Below are positions 47,482-59,833 of a stretch of 64,000 nucleotides of DNA, one piece after another (position 1 is the stretch's first letter; each line of letters starts with the position of its first letter). The stretch spans positions 820,162 to 884,161 of the forward strand of contig JXTC01000055.1 of assembly GCA_002914845.1 (NCBI GenBank). Direction: 5' to 3'. The notes under the pieces were generated by a model. It was given only the letters and a program-made list of their open reading frames with translations. It was not told the DNA's origin and did no database searches. The stretch comes from Trema orientale. Lineage: Eukaryota > Streptophyta > Magnoliopsida > Rosales > Cannabaceae. The position numbers and the translations under genes are program-made.

Positions 47482-47857
47482 AATTTTTACTTGATCTCCG
47501 GGGGGAAAAAAAAAAATCAAGAAATACTAACTACTGACCGGAAAATTAATTGACCATTTCCGCTTTAATTCGTATATGTGCCAATGTTTTAATGTTGGTC
47601 CATGTAAACCTAATATGTGTATGATTCATTGGAATTAAATCAATTAAAGGAGAGTTTTAAATAGTAGTCCGTAGCAATGTTATTAATAATATAGTCCTTT
47701 TTAATCCGATTCAATTCCTCAACGGGACCATTTTAAATTTCTAATGCAGCGACTTATTGCGAAAGGGACTGGCTCACACTTGGCCTTCAGTTTTTATTAT
47801 TTTTATTACTATATATGGAATGGATGCCTTAATTCCAATTCTAGTTGATATTTTAAA

Positions 47858-48420
47858 GGGATAGTAACAAAAATATTACCTGGATTTTGATGGAATGCTC
47901 AATATATTCCTTCCGTTTTTGTAAATTACAAAAATATCTCATTTGATTGGCAAATTAATACAACTTTCACCCTTATAACTTATTAGATCAAAATTAACAA
48001 ATAAAATATCAAAATTACACTCTTTTTAAACTTGTAACAAAATAAATATTACTTAAAAAGAAATAAATAGTGTTCAGTGAAGAAAAAAATAGTGGTGGAT
48101 GAAAGAAAAAAATGACTAAGAATATAAAGATTTGGTGAAGAAAAGTCTTATATAATTTTTTTAAAGAAACTTTTTCACTTTTTTAGCCATTTACTTGTAA
48201 TTAAGTAATAGTATCTTGATCATTTCAAAAAAAATTATTTGTTACAAATTTAGAGAGAGGGTAATTTTGACATTTTATTTGTTAATTTTGACCTAATAAG
48301 CTATATGAGTGAAATTTTTATTAATTGTTAATCCGAAAGAATATTTTTGTAATTTACAAAAAGTGAAAGGATATATTGAATATTTCATCAAAATCTAAGA
48401 TATATTTTTCTTATTATCCC
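47858..48420. mobile_element. Mutator-like MITE with 200-bp inverted ends
   Basis: The left arm (47858 to about 48055) and right arm (about 48220-48420) are inverted copies at about 80% by eye. They start GGGATAGTAACAAAAATAT and, on the minus strand, GGGATAATAAGAAAAATAT. The flanks TATTTTAAA (47849-47857) and TATTTCAAA (48421-48429) match at 8 of 9 bases. A 9-bp duplication with long TIRs is characteristic of Mutator-like elements. It lies 377 bp after the stop of gene C. Confidence 0.85.
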
Positions 48421-48987
48421 TATTTCAAATGTCAGGGTAAAGTTCGAATTGAGATCTTGAAAAAGATTGGGATGCCAATAATTTGAGCTGGGTACTGATG
48501 AACTCTTTAATTATTAGTTTATGATATGTCGACTTAGCAAAGTGAAAGAAGATAAGATATTGACTTTTTAAAAAGGGTATAGTCACTATAGTAGTATGTG
48601 TTAATTCAGAAAGGGAGGAAAATCAATAATTAAGAACTTGTTATTTGGAGTAATTATAAAAAATTTCCGGAGTCAAAAGTCAAATTCGTTTATCTAAATT
48701 TGAGTTCAGCCATTTATATTTTTTGAAATAGAAAGAGTAGAAGGATATTATCTACTTTATTTTCATTCTGTTTTCTACTTTCATACCTCAATGCTTGACA
48801 TGTGTATTATATAGAGGCAGTAGGTGAGACTCCAGCAGTCAATTTTATTTTTCTTTTGAAAAGACCTAAATTATTTATATGTATCTAGAATTTTTAACTT
48901 GAATTAGATATAAAGGCCCCCTAAAAAATAGACAAAATATAGAATAACCTCTGCAAATAGAAAAAATGCATTCTAACTCACACTAGA

Positions 48988-49589
48988 TGTTGACGGAAGT
49001 TTTGTCAACAATAAATATAAGAAATTGCGAGATGTGGGTTATGTGAAGGATTGATAAATTAAAGCAAATAAGGAGACACAAATTTTATAGTGGTTCAGCT
49101 CCAAAAAGGATGAGCCTACGTCCACTGTTCTTCACTATTTTCTGGAGAATTACAAGAGTTTCTCTAAGTCTCAAGGTGAACAGAGAGAATTATAAAATGT
49201 AGCGAAGTGTTTTTGAAGAAGTTTTGTGTCGTGTCTAAAGATGAGATTGAGCCCCCTTTATATAGGTGAGGGTGGCCCAATAGTTCCTAGTTACACAATG
49301 GATAAATGTATAATCAGAAAATATAATTTTGGGTAACAAAATATAATCGGGTAACATCTCAATTTAAATAAAGGGATTACTCAATCTCCATTTAGAAGCT
49401 TGTTTTCTTTTCTTTGTTGATTACTTATTTGACGACGCTTGATATAATTTCCTTTTTATGCTGGTCGCACCTATCTCCTTCGGAGGAGGTCGCACTTTAA
49501 TCAAAAGAACACATATGCGACCTGGTGCAACCCGATTGTTGACTTTCCTTTCTTGGCGTTGACCGATGTGGATTTAAGATCGTATAACA
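48988..49589 (-). repeat. Tat-element 3' LTR (inferred limits)
   Basis: About 602 bp, TGTT..AACA. On the minus strand a polypurine tract GCTGGGGGGTAAT (49590-49603) abuts TGTTATACGATC, and the LTR carries a TATA box in CACCTATATAAAGGGGG near 49254-49268. The outer end at TGTTGACGG is chosen to match the TG..CA rule; its partner LTR is outside the window, so it is unproven. Confidence 0.65.
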
Positions 49590-49987
49590 ATTACCCCCCA
49601 GCTTCATTAACGTTTAGGCTAAATAGAGCTTCTTACCCTTATAAATGCGAGCTTAAGAATGTGATATTATGAGTTCATATCGAAATCTTGAAGAGTCGTC
49701 AAGTCTCGAATTACTTCTTTTCACGTAACTTTTCCTGACAGATGCCACCACGTGTCATCCTTTCACAAAAGATTGGCGAAACTCGAGGAGACTTCTCCGT
49801 TTCTCGAGCAGTTGTGATGATGACAATGACATCAGCTGTCGTTTCAAATTGAGATGTTTCAAATCGAAGTTCCATATCTCGAGAATTAAATCCTCTTAAT
49901 TTCATAAATCAATTCCCGCGTGAACTTTGGCCGTCAGATCCGAAAAGTAAATGCCTTAATCTACGGCTAAGATTCATTGATTCTTAA

Positions 49988-50838
49988 AATATATAAGGAC
50001 CCTCTTCTATCTTTCTTCTTACCTTCCTTTATTTCTTCCTGAAATTCGAAATATTCACAAAACCTCTCAGTATTCCGATCATCTTCTCCGGCGGCCATCA
50101 CCAGAATCTTCTAAGCACAACCCAGTTCTTTAAGTTTTTAGAAAAGGTTAGCATTCCTTCTCCTCCTTTCCTTTATTTATTTTCAAAAAATTCATCATTC
50201 GATTTTTCGATTTTTTTTTTTTAGAACTAGAGAACTTGAAATAGAATTGAAACTTATGGTCAGAATCGGATTTTAGGTAAAATAGAAACATGACATCAAA
50301 ATTTCAAGATCTTTCCTTATGAACAGATTGCACTTAGACAGACGAACCCATAGAAGAAATTTAAGATCTAAAATCTTGATATTTGAAACTCAAACCAGAT
50401 TATAGAATTAATGTACCAAATGACGAATTACTAAAGAGTTGTTCGATCTCGCAGAATAGAATCATGTATAACCCATTGACTGAAATAGAAGAATTCGATA
50501 AGATCTATGATAGACGAATTGCCCGTTATCGGTGTGATTTTAGGGTTTGTGGCCCCAAATTGCTCGCATATAGTGAGTATACCTACAATGATAAACAAAC
50601 TAGTACGCCTTTTTCTAGGTCGCACATAAGTTAGCTTATAAATCAATTTATGATTTTACTTGTAGGATAATGCTCGCATAGGATTAAATATTTCCTGTTT
50701 ATTTTTCAGATGTCCGGTAGCGAGGAATTTAGGGAGGAGAATGCGTTCTCAGAGGAGTCGTCATTCTCTGATGCGAGCACAAAGACTAGCTTTATAGATC
50801 TCGATGATTACGTAGAGCAACCTGAAATAGAGATAACC
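49988..50838 (+). mobile_element. Promoter, leader and first coding part of the antisense additional ORF
   Basis: On the plus strand a TATA-like AATATATAAGGAC (49988-50000) is followed by a pyrimidine-rich leader. Next come a likely donor after AGAAAAG (about 50148) and an acceptor TTTATTTTTCAG immediately before an ATG at 50710. The coding stretch that follows is acidic and Ser/Glu-rich (SGSEEFREENAF). The LARD element inserts at 50838. Splicing of such additional ORFs is inferred. Confidence 0.55.
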
Positions 50839-52554
50839 TGTCACGCCCCAGACCCCGAGGACGTGCGCCGCATACCTATAAGGCAAAGCCCATAGGCATG
50901 CAAGACATCTTTCTATAAACCAATATAATTAAGAATATTTAATCTCCAATAAATATCAATGTATAATATAAAATTCAATAACTCTTATAGAGTCTCCAAA
51001 TATTCAAAATAAACACTATATAATAGAAACTATAATCCAATAAATTCAAGAAGATCAACCTTCCAGGTCTTTACATTTCCCCAATTAAGATGAAGAAATT
51101 CCTCTCTTTGAACCATGTACCTCAATTACTATTAAATAAGTTCTCCCTTAATCATACATCTTAACTGACGATCTTTAAAACCTGGGAGGGAAAAATAAAA
51201 GGGTGAGCCAGAAGCTCAGTAAGTAACCAGTAACCTTAACTAGCTGGATCAAGTATATATATCCTTTGAAAAGGTTAAATCACATATTTCAAAACAAAAT
51301 CAATTTCAAAANNNNNNNNNNNNNNNNNNNNNNNNNNNNNNNNNNNNNNNNNNNNNNNNNNNNNNNNNNNNNNNNNNNNNNNNNNNNNNNNNNNNNNNNN
51401 NNNNNNNNNNNNNNNNNNNNNNNNNNNNNNNNNNNNNNNNNNNNNNNNNNNNNNNNNNNNNNNNNNNNNNNNNNNNNNNNNNNNNNNNNNNNNNNNNNNN
51501 NNNNNNNNNNNNNNNNNNNNNNNNNNNNNNNNNNNNNNNNNNNNNNNNNNNNNNNNNNNNNNNNNNNNNNNNNNNNNNNNNNNNNNNNNNNNNNNNNNNN
51601 NNNNNNNNNNNNNNNNNNNNNNNNNNNNNNNNNNNNNNNNNNNNNNNNNNNNNNNNNNNNNNNNNNNNNNNNNNNNNNNNNNNNNNNNNNNNNNNNNNNN
51701 NNNNNNNNNNNNNNNNNNNNNNNNNNNNNNNNNNNNNNNNNNNNNNNNNNNNNNNNNNNNNNNNNNNNNNNNNNNNNNNNNNNNNNNNNNNNNNNNNNNN
51801 NNNNNNNNNNNNNNNNNNNNNNNNNNNNNNNNNNNNNNNNNNNNNNNNNNNNNNNNNNNNNNNNNNNNNNNNNNNNNNNNNNNNNNNNNNNNNNNNNNNN
51901 NNNNNNNNNNNNNNNNNNNNNNNNNNNNNNNNNNNNNNNNNNNNNNNNNNNNNNNNNNNNNNNNNNNNNNNNNNNNNNNNNNNNNNNNNNNNNNNNNNNN
52001 NNNNNNNNNNNNNNNNNNNNNNNNNNNNNNNNNNNNNNNNNNNNNNNNNNNNNNNNNNNNNNNNNNNNNNNNNNNNNNNNNNNNNNNNNNNAAAATTTGT
52101 CTTGTTTGAATCCTAATATCAATAAACTTCTTTCTTTATCAAATTCATTCCCATATTTCATAAATAATTTATAAGCAATTCGAAACTCTGACCCTAGACA
52201 TTCAATCTCAATCCCAAAATCAAATTAAAACATAGAACTTAATTGGTTAAGAGTTTATTACCTTAAGAGTGAGTCTCAATAATCCATGATAGTGATATCT
52301 TCATCTTCTTCTTTTTCTTAAACGTCCATAGCCTTCTCTCTCTTTCTCTCTCTTTTTTTTTTACTCTACAGAGCATACGTATAAACTGAGCAGATTATTA
52401 CTCTTAGGGTTTCTTAAAGGGTCTCTAATAAAATTACCAATGTGTCACTAAATAATATCTATTAATCAAGAGTTTTTTTATCTTTTCTTTTATCTTTATA
52501 TTATTTACTTAATACAAATAAATCCTTTTTTTTTTTGGTATACGGGTTGTCACA
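50839..52554 (-). repeat. LARD 3' LTR (contains assembly gap)
   Basis: Matches the partner LTR at both its ends. 51312-52091 are 780 unknown bases, where the partner has about 1309. Confidence 0.93.
51312..52091. other. Assembly gap (780 N)
   Basis: A run of unknown bases. Open frames read across it are artefacts. Confidence 0.99.
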
Positions 52555-55545
52555 TTCTCCCCCTCTAAAAAGAAGTTTAGTCCTCTAAACTTTAAAGTCT
52601 CATATGTTCTCCAAAGAACAAAATATTAATAGATCCACACATTCCTAGGAAAGTCTCAATATCTTGGTAAAACTATGATCATCACTTACTAAATTGAAAC
52701 TATCTTTCCATCAATACGATACCAACTTGAGAATGTGAATTTATTCTAATTTGAATGATTGAAACATCAAAAAGAGATCATCGCTTTTAAAACTTGTCTA
52801 ATCAATAACTCCATATCGTTTTTTGTTCATTGTGATAGCTCCTTTATACTTTCACCTAAAAAGAGAATGACATGATGACTAAAACTTTTCTTTGCACTAA
52901 CAAAGCCAATAGGAATTCTTAATAATTAAAATTCATTGAACCTTTAGTACGTCTTTCAATCACATGCCTATAATGCTAAGAATACACTTCTATTTCTCTT
53001 TCAATACTTCATATAAAGCTACTTAATTGCCAGACTTAAAACTATAACTATATATAAACATTACCAAGAGTAATATTTTCTTCCACAAACCTTTAAAACA
53101 TTCTTCAATATATCCTCAGTGGTCCATATATATATATATACTTTTTTTTTTGACAATCCGTTTATTTCAGATCAATATTGTAAAGATCTAACAAATCTAA
53201 TTCACTTTCTAAAATTACGTGTAAGGTCTTATAAAGCTTAGATACAGTATGATATCTTTATAATAAATAACTATAAGAATCTTCTTTAGTTTCATTCCCT
53301 CTAACTTTTATCTTCAATAAGCCAAAGTATTAAAACTAAATCCAATCACCAAAGCTTACGTCAAATACAAATGCTATGCTTATAACCAAATTACATAAAA
53401 TTCTAAATCTCAAAGTTGACTCAAAATAGTCATAAAGATCAAAGCCTAATATTCGGTTATGGGCATAAGCCAAGTCTAATAGCAGAAATATGAGTATACT
53501 TAGTCAAATAATACACTATATAACTGATACTTTACTATTTGAGTAATCCTTGATAATCTCGTTATAAAATTCTACTACCATATTATCTTTCTCATATAGT
53601 ATATCAAAAGTTTTCAACCTTCGTCTTTATGGTTCTCAATCACTTTCCCATAGATTAAGCACTAAGATATATGCTAAGTGATTTCTTTCATGAACTATTT
53701 CTCAAAATTTTCTTAAGCCTTTATCTTAATACCTCTAGAATTTCTAATGTTTCATATTATGATTTTCTCAAAAAATATCTTTTACAAGTAAGGGAGGTCA
53801 ATAGAACTACAAATATGAATAATTCTCCATAAACCACATATTTCATAAAAATCGAATAATTTATCAATCTTAGAAATATTGATCGACTTACATATTCCAC
53901 TACATGAACTGATCGACTTACATATTCCACTATATAACTGTTTTGACCTTTTGTTTTATAAACACAATTTTCATTTTCTCTCTCTTTTTTTTCCATCACC
54001 GATAATAGTCGAGTTCCCAATAGTAAAATACTAAGTTTTTTTGAAAACTCTTATCTTATGATTCTTCTAGTTACTCATCAAATAAGTACTCTTCAATTTG
54101 TTTGTGTAATCAATATACATTTCTAGAGAAGAGTAACACCAAACACTATCAAATACAAAGATCACTTCCTCTTATAAGGTAATACCATAGAATAAAATTG
54201 TGAACTAGTTTACAATAACCATATATTCTAATTCCAACTCTACTACATAGTATCCATAACCATAGCCAAATTGTCTATTCACTATATCTCGACTTTTGCT
54301 TAGTTTTCAAAACAAATATTATTAAGCTAATATCATCTCAAAATTATCCAACCGTATAAGTCATTAAAACTCCATAATTTTTTTTTCCAGGTAATATACT
54401 TCTTTAAATCAGTCCACCATTAGTTTTTCAAAATATCACTCTCTAAATTATTATTCTACCTATAAGTCGTTAATGCCTATATTTCAATCATATCATTACC
54501 AATATTCACAAAAAAAAAAAAAAAACTCATAGTAAGGCCTTTAACAAAACTAACCTATTTATTCTCAATCCTCCAGTAATAATAATATGTACTCTCATCA
54601 GTTAACACAAGCACATAAATTGACATTTCTTATATCATCTCTTTGTCCTTTATCATCAAGGAAACTAATTATTCAATAAACTTAGTCAATGTTTCATTGT
54701 ATGTTCTAGCCCATAGCACAAATAATTTCACTTTCTGAAAGAATTTGAAACATTTCCTCTCCATTATCCCATTAACCGATAAACCCAAATAGACATGTCT
54801 TCCCCTCATTGACACCATAACTAGGTAATCTTTATTCTATAAATCTCTTACATAGATAATATAAGGTTAACAACTCCTTTAGATACGCAATACAATTTCT
54901 CTAGAACTGATAAGTTTCACTTTTCTAGGAATTAACTTAGGTTCTTTTCAAATGAGGACAAAAATATTGAGAAACAACTTAAGAGAAAAAAGATGAAGAT
55001 AACAAGTAGACTCATAAGATTTTAATAACAACTCGAAAATAAGACTCACTAACTTGATAACTATCCAATATCAATAATAAGAGAAAAAGATTCTAATACC
55101 CTAAGTCCATTAATCAAATACAAAAAGAAATTAATTTCAAAAGCACCAAATACTAGAAATCTCAATATTCAACTAATAGATCTTAATATTCAAAACCTAA
55201 TAAGAGTACTCAACTTTAAACGATCCTAAAAGTCTATGTTCATTTTTTAAACGATCCCAAAAGTCCATGTAATGTATATGATCACTAACTATGAAGATCA
55301 AACTAAGTGTTCCATCAATAACAAAATTTAAGAATGCGAACTTAACCTACTTTAATGCCCGAAAGACCAAAGTAACAAACTTATCAAATTTAAATCAATT
55401 ACTAACTCAAATGAATCTCCAAATCATAATAGAAGTTAAGTCAAACTCAAATGATCTTAACTTAGTTACCGTGATATTCTAAACATCATAAGATTGACTT
55501 ATCACGATCCAAATCATCAAACTTATCATAATCTCTGATACCACT
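52555..55545 (-). other. LARD internal region, non-coding
   Basis: About 2990 bp of AT-rich DNA without any open frame above about 90 codons and without recognisable retroviral-type domains on either strand. A short tandem repeat GATCGACTTACATATTCCAC occurs twice near 53880-53930. Confidence 0.85.
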
Positions 55546-57793
55546 TGTCACGCCCCAGACCCGAAGACGTGTGCCACATATCTATAAGGCAAAGCCCCAT
55601 AGGCATGCAAGGCATCTTTCTATAAACCAATATAATTAAGAATATTTAATCTCCAATAAATATCAATGTATAATATAAAATTTAACAACTCTTATAAAGT
55701 CTCCAAATATTCAAAATAAACACTATATAATAGAAACTATAATCCAATAAATTCAAGATGATCAACCTTCCAGGTCTTTACATTTCCTCAATTAAGATGA
55801 AGAAATTCCTCTCTTTGAACTATGCATCTCAATTACTATTAAATAAGTTCTCCCTTAATCATATCTCTTAACTGACGATCTTTAAAACCTGGGAGGGAAA
55901 AATAAAAGGGTGAGCTAGAAGCCCAGTAAGTAACCAGTAACCTTAACTAGCTGGATCAAGTATATATATCCTTTGAAAAGGTTAAATCACATATTTCAAA
56001 ACAAAATCAATTTCAAAATATAATAATTTTCAAGATAATCAAATGAGATTGTTTGGAAAGTCACTTTAACAAATACATGAAGTAGGTTTTCAAAATTTGT
56101 CGTTTCATTCTCATTCAATAATCAGTAACACTTTCAAATCATTTCTCAACAGTTTTTGGTGACTATGGCCACACTTAACCCCTGTGACTAGGTCCACATT
56201 TACTACAATTAACCCCTGTAGCCAGGTCCACATTTACTACATTTGACCCCTGTAGCTAGATCCACATTTACTATATTTAACCTCTGTAGCTAGATCCACA
56301 TTCAGTACGTACCGTCCATATATAACCTCTGCGGAATGGGTCTACATTGCATAGTCACTGAAGAGAGTTTCAAAACACATTCATATATAATAACAGTTCG
56401 TAAACAATTTCACTTTTCTCATTACATCACTGTAATTATTCTAAAATAATTTTCATATAATAATATTCAATAACAATTTCATATACTTGATCCATATTTT
56501 GGTATAAATAATTATCAAATAAACTCAGAATACTTTTTCAAAAAAAGTGATTATTTCAGTAAAACAATATTGTTCTTTCAATAGATTAACTCATTTTACA
56601 AAAAGTATATTTTCACTTGAAATCATATTATTTAAGAAAATACTTTAGAATACAAGTTTATTAGAAACAACAAAACATTAAATTTTTAGACAAGAAAAAC
56701 TACCATAAAAGATCAATTGTTACTTACCTCGTTCGCTTTGCCTATTTAACCAAAATAATCAACATAACCTCTCAAACACCTATTATCACACAAATCATAT
56801 ATAAGTATCACAACATTAAAATCATACTCTAATTATACTAAAAGTATTGACTACTTGATACCCATGCATCTTCAATAATCAACTCCATAGCTATTCCCAA
56901 TAATGTTAATTCCTTATAATTCATAACAATTCTAACATCTCTCTAAAAATCACCAAACTTAGACGACATGTTCTACAAGTCATGGGGTCCTAAAAGTACC
57001 AAGAATATAGCTATAGGGTCCATAGGTAAGCTCCGTACAATCGGACAAGCCGCAACCATATTTTGCTAAAAATACCCAAAGTTTCAGATTTTTTCCAGAT
57101 TCGTAGTATTTACTTCAATTGGCTATAACTCTTTGGTTATAAGTCCGTTTTTGACAAATTATATACCGTTGGAAAGATAATTCGATAAGCTTCCTAACCA
57201 TACCAAATATGACCCAAGTAGACTAGTAAAAATTCCTAAAAAGTCAGTCGCAATCTCTGCTACGTTTTTACATCTTAGCCCAAAACTCAAAAATTCATAA
57301 CTTTCTATTTATCAAACCAAATCACTCAAAATTTGTCTTGTTTGAATCCTAATATCAATAAACTTCTTTCTTTATCAAATTCATTCCCATATTTCATAAA
57401 TAATTTATAAGCAATTCGAAACCCTGACCCTAGACATTCAATCTCAATCTCAAAATCAAATTAAAACATAGAACTTCATTGGTTAAGAGTTTATTACTTT
57501 AAGAGTGAGTCTCAATAATCCATGATAATGATATCTTCGTCTTCTTCTTCTTCTTCTTAAACATCCATAGCCTTCTCTCTCTCCCTCTCTCTTTTTTTCT
57601 ACTCTATAGAGCGTACATATAAACTGAGCAGATTAATACTCTTAGGGTTTCTTAAAGGGTCTCTAATAAAATTACCAATGTGTCCCCAAATAATATCTAT
57701 TAATCAAGAATTCTTTTGTCTTTTCTTTTATCTTTATATTATTTACTTAATACAAATAAATCCTTTTTTTTTTTTGGTATACGGGTTGTCACA
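55546..57793 (-). repeat. LARD 5' LTR (complete)
   Basis: 2248 bp, TG..CA-type ends, followed on the minus strand by a 2-base spacer and the primer-binding site. Contains a four-copy 34-bp tandem repeat at 56177-56309. Confidence 0.93.
56177..56309. repeat. Four-copy tandem repeat inside the LARD LTR
   Basis: A unit of about 34 bp with AACCCCTGTAGCTAGGTCCA and CATTTACTACAATT is repeated four times with decay toward the last copy. The equivalent part of the other LTR falls in the assembly gap. Confidence 0.85.
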
Positions 57794-57798
57794 TAACC

Positions 57799-58405
57799 GG
57801 GACTAGACAAAGTAGTCCTCGCATAGGCGACCTCCCCCAAGACCAATGGCCTCAACATATTTGGGATGCCCCTGAATATGCGAGAGGGTACAACTACGTA
57901 GAGGGAGATTGGTCGTGCACTAATGTAAAGACGAGCTGTAGCACGAACAAGCTCGAGAAGTTCATCCGTAACTATAACATCAACATAATACTCCGTCTCC
58001 CCACAGAATTTAATCGACCACACACTGCTCCTCGTGGTACTGCCACATTCTCAGAGGTAGTTCTCAGATGCGGTGTCCACCTCCCACTCTATCCATACAT
58101 CAAATCAATCGTCGACTATTATGGAGTCGTCCCTTATCAATTAACTCCTAACACGTACAGATACATGGTAGGCTTGTATATTTTATACCACAAACTTAGT
58201 TTAGGATCACCTACCCCTGAAGAATTCGCTTGGTTCTACCAAGTGAAGTCAAACCCTCCAGATTTCGGCTTCTTTTATGCGAGCAAGTGGTCGAATCAGG
58301 CAATAAAGACCATCCACGGAGTTCGCAATAACATGGGAAAATGGAAAAATCCATTCTTCCATTTTGATTATGCTGACAACGGGTTCTTCCAAAACCCTGG
58401 TAGGT
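57799..58405 (+). mobile_element. Additional ORF, Transposase_28-like (PF04195) part
   Basis: Plus-strand coding segment directly after the LARD. It contains VVLRCGVHLPLYPYI, YYGVVPYQLTPNTYRYMVGL and KWSNQAIKTIHGV-type stretches, which by memory fit the 'putative gypsy type transposon' domain found in additional ORFs of Tat-lineage elements. A donor-like CCTG|GTAGGT ends it near 58400. Function unknown. Part of a fossil element. Confidence 0.65.
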
Positions 58406-58474
58406 AGTTCGCAGCTTTTATCTAAATTCTATAATTGTACTTAGATGTCTGATCGCGTTTATATGTCATCGCAG

Positions 58475-59833
58475 ATAACAAAGAGTGCCCAGGACTCAAC
58501 GAGGCACAGCTTGCAAGAGTATACAAGATAAACGCCCTTCCAATAGAGGAGTTTGATTGGAAAAAGCTTAGGACAACCAAGAATTTGATCGCTTGCGGGC
58601 TGTTCCCAAAAGGTGCCGCACTCCCTTACTCTGCTAACCGTCTTACTAAACCATTGAGCTCAAAGAAAAAGAAATCGAGGAAGCAGAAAGAGACAGCTAG
58701 TGCTTCATCCTCCAAGTCCTAGAAAAGAAAAACACCTGCTCCTCCTACCGTCGAACCTCCATCTCCATAAGTTTCATCTCCTCTAACCTCTCAGCCGCAA
58801 GAAGGTAATTTTCCTATTATTTCTTTCTTTGTCGCATTACATATCTCGTATGCTAACTGATCCTATTTGTATAGAAATGACCATCGGAAGTGGTCTGCGA
58901 GCACCCCCTTCAACTCTTGGATCCGTGGCAAGATCCAAGACTCCAGACAACACGCCCCCCTCAATGAAAGGGAAAGAGAAGGTCGACACTTCTAAAAAGA
59001 GGAAAGTCGCCTTCGAGGGCATTCCTACCAGCTCGCCTCCTCCTCAACCTTCCAAGCTTGTGAGCCAGCCTGGGCCATCTAAGGAACCGGCTACCTCTTC
59101 TGGCGGAGCCAGCCAGGCCAACAAGGACGAAGAGCTCCTCGCACATCTTCGTCAACTACCAGAAAAGGTTGGCCTGAGTGCGGCCTTCATTGATCGCTTC
59201 ACCTCAGATGAAGCGTGGGAGAAGATGAAGAAAAGGTCTCCTAGGGTCGCATTCAGTGCCGCAATGCGAATGCTCGCAAATGTAAGTTTCTCGGTTTCTT
59301 TAAATTCTTCGACACTTTCCTGGCGCTAATATGTTTATATTTCAGACTACTACAGCTGCTGTGTTGATGTATGACCCGGTCCTTGAGTGCATGGAAAAGG
59401 GTGAAAAGGTCGAAAAGATGGCCCAAGTACTCGAAGACCTGAGGAAGACTCGTGAGGACGAGAAAAGCTCTTTCGAGTCAGAGAAGAAGCAGTTGCGCGA
59501 GGACCTTGCAAAGGAAAGGCTCGAGAAGGAGAGGCTCGAGGAAAAAGTCAAGGAACTTGAGAAAATCATCTCCGAACACCCGGATGCTCTAAAGAGGCAG
59601 CCAAGGAAGCAGGCCACAAAGCAGTGGAGGAGTTCAACGTTACTGAAGTTAAGGAACTTGAAGAGAAAGCTAGCGATCTTGCCTCATCGACGATAATTTA
59701 TAATATCTTCTATGAGCATCCGGAATTCGACTTTTCCATTCTTGGCAGGGATGTTGTCGAACTTGTCGAGAGTTGGAAGCAGAGCGAGGCCGCAGAAGCA
59801 TCAAAGTTCGGGGAGAACGCACCTGTTGAATAG
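58475..59833 (+). mobile_element. Additional ORF, C-terminal parts with coiled coil
   Basis: Further plus-strand coding blocks are separated by two short AT-rich intervals with intron-like borders (near 58805-58874 and 59281-59345). The first part is Lys/Ser/Pro-rich. The later part (about 59390-59580) encodes a strongly charged coiled coil with EKERLEEKVKELEK-type heptads. It is decayed, with at least one break. The role is unknown. Confidence 0.6.

Larger units (their letters stand above)
50839..57793 (-). mobile_element. LARD-type non-autonomous LTR retrotransposon
   Basis: Long LTRs (about 2.25 kb) surround a 3.0-kb internal region with no recognisable gag or pol. A perfect 5-bp duplication TAACC flanks it (50834-50838 and 57794-57798). 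On the minus strand the ends are TGTGACAACCC and GGGGCGTGACA. The primer site TGGTATCAGAGAT (initiator-Met tRNA type) is at 55531-55543, and the polypurine tract AGAGGGGGAGAA lies inside the 3' LTR boundary at 52555-52570. LTRs differ at about 4% of sites by eye, roughly 1-3 million years at usual plant rates. It looks structurally whole, apart from an assembly gap, and needs proteins from another element. It sits inside the Tat element's additional ORF. Confidence 0.93.

Noticed and set aside
50383-50634. 83-codon frame before the antisense additional ORF
   Set aside because: Lies within the inferred leader intron of that ORF and has no recognisable domain.
51266-52174. Two apparently long open frames of about 300 codons on both strands
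   Set aside because: They consist almost entirely of unknown bases from the assembly gap inside the LARD LTR.
53757-54020. 87-codon frame in the LARD interior
   Set aside because: Created by a short tandem repeat; no retroelement or host domain.
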